From contig JAJFIE010000196.1 in NCBI GenBank assembly GCA_021775275.1, positions 1 through 9,050 of the forward strand: a stretch of 9,050 bases of DNA, given 5' to 3'. This DNA is from Rhodospirillales bacterium. GTDB lineage: Bacteria > Pseudomonadota > Alphaproteobacteria > Rhodospirillales > Casp-alpha2. Made by a program: the position numbers and the translations under genes. The notes beneath the pieces were generated by a model. The model saw only the letters and a list, made by a program, of their open reading frames with translations. It did not search any database and had not been told where the DNA came from. This document shows positions 6,333-9,050 of this stretch, one piece after another (within the stretch, counting starts at the first letter, position 1; each line of letters opens with the position of its first letter).

Positions 6333-6890
6333 TCAGCCAAGCTGAATGGTGAGGTCGTCCATAAACTGATACGGTGGAATATCCAGATTTCGCGGAGCCG
6401 GCCCTTTTCGAATTCGTCCTGAGGTGTCGTAGTGCGACCCGTGGCATGGGCAAAACCATCCACCGTATTCGCCCTGCGGTTCGGACGCTCTCTGACCTAG
6501 CGGAATACAGCCGAGATGCGTACAGATACCAACGACGACCAGCCATTCATTTTTCTGCACGCGTGCAGAATCAGTTTCCGGATCGATGAGTGGAGCCGTG
6601 TCCTCTTCCCTCGCCCTGGAAATTTGTTCGGGTGAACGATATTCCACAAACACGGGCTTGCCGCGCCAGACAACAGTAACACGCTGCCCCATTTCAATAG
6701 GCTCAAGGTCGAGTTCCGTGGTTGAGACGGCAAGAACATCGGCGGACGGATTCATGCTATCGATGAATGGCCAAGTGCCCAGCCCAATTCCTACTGTGCC
6801 AACGGTTGCCGTAGCGACGATTAGAAAATCCCGACGCTGGTCAAGATCAACAGGTGACCCGGTTATCTGGTTCTTATTTAAGGCTGTCAT
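6333..6890 (-). CDS. petA: Rieske [2Fe-2S] protein (ubiquinol-cytochrome c reductase iron-sulfur subunit type)
   Basis: A 185-residue Rieske protein of the cytochrome bc1 type. The cluster motifs are complete: CTHLGC (123-128) and CPCHGSHYD (147-155). By family precedent C123, H125, C147 and H150 bind the [2Fe-2S] cluster, and C128 and C149 form the stabilising disulfide. A twin-arginine leader (DQRRDFLIVA, 17-26) precedes the hydrophobic anchor (about 22-42), as in Tat-exported Rieske proteins. In a bc1 complex it would pass electrons from quinol to cytochrome c1. No cytochrome b or c1 gene adjoins it here: upstream is a DUF2933-like gene and downstream, 23 bases away, the TlpA gene. It may therefore work with the cytochromes of this locus, or add to a complex encoded elsewhere. 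The start at 6890 is favoured by GGAGGA; an earlier ATG at 6917 has no ribosome site. Confidence 0.95.
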   Translation of the reverse strand: MTALNKNQITGSPVDLDQRRDFLIVATATVGTVGIGLGTWPFIDSMNPSADVLAVSTTELDLEPIEMGQRVTVVWRGKPVFVEYRSPEQISRAREEDTAPLIDPETDSARVQKNEWLVVVGICTHLGCIPLGQRASEPQGEYGGWFCPCHGSHYDTSGRIRKGPAPRNLDIPPYQFMDDLTIQLG

Positions 6891-6897
6891 GACGTTT

Positions 6898-6903
6898 TCC
6901 TCC
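6898..6903 (-). promoter_or_regulatory. Ribosome binding site of the Rieske gene
   Basis: GGAGGA on the minus strand, seven bases before the ATG at 6890, is a near-perfect Shine-Dalgarno. It selects that start over the in-frame ATG at 6917, which has only CCACC-type sequence upstream. Confidence 0.8.
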
Positions 6904-6934
6904 GACTTTACGTGCATTCATGGTGGCTATTTTG

Positions 6935-7261
6935 TCACGGAATCCTTCTTTGCCGCGTCGTTCCCTGTCTCACTTCACCGGAGTCCGAGTGAACGTCATC
7001 GAACCCGACCCGGTTGTTATCTGAACCATCTCGATTCCGTTCATGGTTGCTCCTGTCGTCACCTTGATGACCGTGTCCATGCGGCATGAAAAGGTGCATC
7101 AGCAGACAACCGCCGATGAGCAGGAAGGGCAGGATTGTGACGAAGTTAACCTGACTGCTCCGCAGGAGAAAATACCCTACGACGACACCCCCAGTGATGA
7201 CTGCGAGGCCAAGGGGGGATCGAAAAAAAGTACGAACATCGAAGCTTGCGAGAGTTTTCAT
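6935..7261 (-). CDS. DUF2933-like small membrane protein with histidine-rich tail
   Basis: A 108-residue protein with two short hydrophobic segments (about 16-33 and 40-58), followed by CLLMHLFMPHGHGHQ (52-66). The pattern of a second helix running into LMHLFM and then alternating Gly/His is what I know from DUF2933 proteins, small membrane proteins of unknown function often found near copper or heavy-metal resistance genes. H56, H61, H63 and H65 could bind metal at the membrane surface (inference). The remaining 42 residues are charged, low in hydrophobics and probably disordered; they are longer than the usual tail. The ATG overlaps the TGA of the histidine kinase gene as ATGA, and AGGA lies five bases upstream, so translation is probably coupled to the kinase. 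The Rieske gene follows after a 44-base gap. Function is not known. Confidence 0.7.
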   Translation of the reverse strand: MKTLASFDVRTFFRSPLGLAVITGGVVVGYFLLRSSQVNFVTILPFLLIGGCLLMHLFMPHGHGHQGDDRSNHERNRDGSDNNRVGFDDVHSDSGEVRQGTTRQRRIP

Positions 7262-8739
7262 AATTGTCCTGCCTGTCCTGACATATCGAACCGGGTTTGA
7301 TATTGAGCACTGCTGGACTGGAGGGTTCTTGGTTTTTTGGCAGCCCGAGTCCCGAAGTTTGGTTGATCCTTAACCCTGTCGCCTGGCAGGGTAATCGTGA
7401 CGGTGGTGCCAATACCGACGTTGCTTGCGATGGCAAGGGTGCCGCCGTGGGCTTCAATAATTTGCCTCGAAATCGCGATGCCGAGGCCCAAGCCATCATA
7501 GTGAACATATGCGGTATCCGACGCCTGCTCAAAAGGCTCTAAGACAACCGCTATCTTGTCTTCCGGAATTCCGATGCCGGTATCGGTAATGGTCAGTTCC
7601 AAACCGCTCCCACTGGTGCGCGCAATATCAAGATTGACTGCCCCACCGGAAGCGGTGAACTTGATCGCGTTCGACATCACGTTAACGAGCGCCCGGACGA
7701 ATTTTTCGCTATCCACATTCAGCAACGTGACATCGCCGGTCGTGGGCATTTGGATCTCTACGTTTTTTCCTTCAGCACTTTTTGACACGGTAAGAGCGGT
7801 TCGCGCTAAAAGCGTTTCCAGGGATTCAACGTCGTCCTGAAGTTTCAGTTTCCCGACCTCCGCCACTTCCAGCATCTCGTTGATCAGTGAAAGAAGGTGT
7901 CCCCCGCTTTGATTGATATCGTTGGCGTATTCCTTAACTTTCGCAGGGTTAGAAGCTATCGCTTCGCTCAACATCATCATCTCTGCAAAGCCAATAATCG
8001 CATTCAACGGTGAGCGGAACTCGTGGCTCATGTTCGCCAGAAACATCGATTTGCTATTGCTGGCGGCCTCGGCGCGGCGCAAGGTGTCCGCCATTACCGC
8101 ATGACGGGTGCGCTCCACATTCGAATAAAGAAACAAAATGAACACCGCAACGGAAGTTCCGGCCAATACAATACCGGCGAGCAGGATCGCATAATCACCG
8201 ATTTCCCTTATGTGACTGGCCATCGGTGTAACATCAAAATGGAGTTCGAAAGCGCCGACGAACTCATTTTCCCTTATTATCGGTTGATAGACACCCGCGA
8301 CTACGCGGTGTCCGATTTCTTCCTGTACTTCGATATCGATATATTGGCGTCCCGTCCGAAGATATCTGTCAAAATATGGTTCGCGGTTTACGGAACCAAT
8401 AAGACCGGTCTGGGAGGACGCGACGATAATGCCGTCCGCATCATAGATTTTGTAAGCAATGATTCCCTTAGCGACGTTAACGGCCTCAAGAATGTCTGAA
8501 CGGGGCAATGCCGAAGTAACTTCCGATGCCACTCCTGTCGCAACCGAAGACTCATCCAGAACCACATCGGTCCAATGCGAGGACATCTGCTCCAGTTCCT
8601 TCTTCAGGAACATGTTCTCGGTCTGCCGAACACCGAAGTGGACCAGAGTAAAAACTGAAACTGCCACAGTAATCACTGATATGGCGACAAGCCATTTGTT
8701 AAACTTAAACGAAAACAACAATATTTTCTCCAAATTCAT
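7258..8739 (-). CDS. Membrane sensor histidine kinase with a periplasmic Cache-like domain
   Basis: A 493-residue sensor kinase. Transmembrane helices at about 16-36 and 183-205 enclose a periplasmic sensor region (about 40-180) of Cache-like look: YKIYDADGIIVASS (96-109), then YFDRYLRTGRQYID (122-135) and VVAGVYQPII (146-155). The cytoplasmic part has a HisKA H-box SHEFRSPLNAIIGF with phospho-acceptor H239. The HATPase domain has the N-box NVMSNAIKF (N357), G1 box DTGIGIPEDKI (386-396), F-box EPFEQ (401-405) and G2 box GLGLG (416-420). All motifs are intact, so it should autophosphorylate in response to a periplasmic signal. There is no receiver domain and no response-regulator gene in the window; a partner could lie just to the right. 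The start lacks a clear ribosome site but is fixed by an upstream in-frame stop and the first helix. The 3' end overlaps the DUF2933-like gene by four bases. A periplasmic metal or redox signal is a guess from context. Confidence 0.95.
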   Translation of the reverse strand: MNLEKILLFSFKFNKWLVAISVITVAVSVFTLVHFGVRQTENMFLKKELEQMSSHWTDVVLDESSVATGVASEVTSALPRSDILEAVNVAKGIIAYKIYDADGIIVASSQTGLIGSVNREPYFDRYLRTGRQYIDIEVQEEIGHRVVAGVYQPIIRENEFVGAFELHFDVTPMASHIREIGDYAILLAGIVLAGTSVAVFILFLYSNVERTRHAVMADTLRRAEAASNSKSMFLANMSHEFRSPLNAIIGFAEMMMLSEAIASNPAKVKEYANDINQSGGHLLSLINEMLEVAEVGKLKLQDDVESLETLLARTALTVSKSAEGKNVEIQMPTTGDVTLLNVDSEKFVRALVNVMSNAIKFTASGGAVNLDIARTSGSGLELTITDTGIGIPEDKIAVVLEPFEQASDTAYVHYDGLGLGIAISRQIIEAHGGTLAIASNVGIGTTVTITLPGDRVKDQPNFGTRAAKKPRTLQSSSAQYQTRFDMSGQAGQL

Positions 8740-8832
8740 ACGAACTAAAGTCGACGATCAAGATCACCTGAGTACCGTCCAGGGAAACATCACCAGAATT
8801 TTGTCGGGTTGGTCTTTTCGTACAGAGGCGCA

Positions 8833-9050
8833 TCACGCCATCCTTCGGGAAAAGAAATTGAACAGGGGTCCAAATATCAGGGCGATGTACCAACCGTATC
8901 CGAGCGCATCGATCAGACCGGCAAAGAAACCCGGCCATGTCAGCCACTCGAAACCCGGCAGAAGTGGACTCCAGACAGAGCGCATGGCGTTATCCGGAAA
9001 CCAAAGATCGAAAACCACGCAAATAACGTACGTGAGCGCCAGAAAGCTGC
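8833..9050 (-). CDS. DUF5676-like small membrane protein, C-terminal part
   Basis: The last 71 residues of a gene that enters from the right edge. The frame runs without a stop from 9050 to the TGA at 8833-8835. Two hydrophobic segments flank a conserved-looking centre: FDLWFPDNAMRSVWSPLLPG, then WLTWPGFFAGLIDALGYGWY, then ALIFGPLFNFF and a basic end (SRRMA). This layout, with LLPGF, a WLTW/GF turn and a final GPLFNFF, resembles DUF5676 family membrane proteins, which occur near metal-resistance genes; no biochemical role is known to me. A few further N-terminal residues are expected beyond the window edge. The kinase gene begins 93 bases downstream, a gap in which I found no convincing promoter or terminator, so whether both share one transcript is open. 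Confidence 0.7.
   Translation of the reverse strand, partial: SFLALTYVICVVFDLWFPDNAMRSVWSPLLPGFEWLTWPGFFAGLIDALGYGWYIALIFGPLFNFFSRRMA

Noticed and set aside
6310..6546. N-terminal extension of the TlpA/DsbE gene to an ATG at 6546
   Set aside because: The extra 79 residues overlap the Rieske coding sequence, look like noise and would bury the membrane anchor; the ATG at 6309 has a good ribosome site.
6891..6917. Earlier start for the Rieske protein
   Set aside because: No ribosome site precedes 6917, while the ATG at 6890 has GGAGGA at ideal distance and gives the usual Tat leader layout.
8705..8947. 80-codon minus-strand frame spanning the DUF5676-like gene end and the kinase start
   Set aside because: It is out of frame with both recognised genes, has no family features and no convincing ribosome site.
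1..9050. CRISPR arrays, tRNA genes, rRNA genes or riboswitches
   Set aside because: Reading both strands I found no regularly spaced direct repeats, no tRNA-like cloverleaf and no recognisable riboswitch; the space between genes is too short for most of these.

Overview
The window is about 9 kb of moderately GC-rich bacterial DNA, most likely from an alphaproteobacterium. This rests on the general look of the proteins: a Rieske protein with a twin-arginine leader, a beta-keto acid cleavage enzyme next to an acetylpolyamine amidohydrolase, and an IS6-type transposase of the kind common in Rhizobiales and Rhodobacterales. No rRNA or other marker is present, so the placement is tentative.

Layout. 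Positions 1-1344, plus strand, hold the end of a two-gene catabolic operon: the C-terminus of a BKACE (DUF849) enzyme, then a complete acetylpolyamine amidohydrolase/HDAC-like deacetylase with every catalytic residue in place. Positions 1345-1801 are a junction with about 200 bases of unassigned DNA and the N-terminal third of an IS6-family transposase, a decayed insertion-sequence remnant. From 1802 to the right edge every gene is on the minus strand and closely spaced, as in one long operon read from right to left. In transcription order: a partial DUF5676-like membrane protein, a sensor histidine kinase, a DUF2933-like two-helix membrane protein with a His-rich tail (its ATG overlaps the kinase stop), a Rieske iron-sulfur protein, a TlpA/CcmG-type thioredoxin, a CcdA thiol-disulfide transporter, a small exported protein of unknown function, an exported YVTN/YncE-like beta-propeller, a membrane-anchored cytochrome c, and an exported BNR-propeller/cytochrome c fusion.

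How it may work together (inference). The minus-strand genes make a coherent periplasmic redox set. CcdA and TlpA can carry reducing equivalents across the membrane to keep heme-binding or metal-binding cysteines reduced. The Rieske protein and two cytochromes are electron carriers, and the two propellers are candidate substrate- or metal-binding partners. DUF2933, DUF5676 and propeller-cytochrome proteins of this kind are, from general knowledge, often found in copper/heavy-metal islands, and the kinase is a plausible sensor for the locus. The Rieske gene has no cytochrome b or c1 gene beside it, so it may serve this module rather than a standard bc1 complex. No published system covering the whole set is known to me, and this is the most interesting part of the window.
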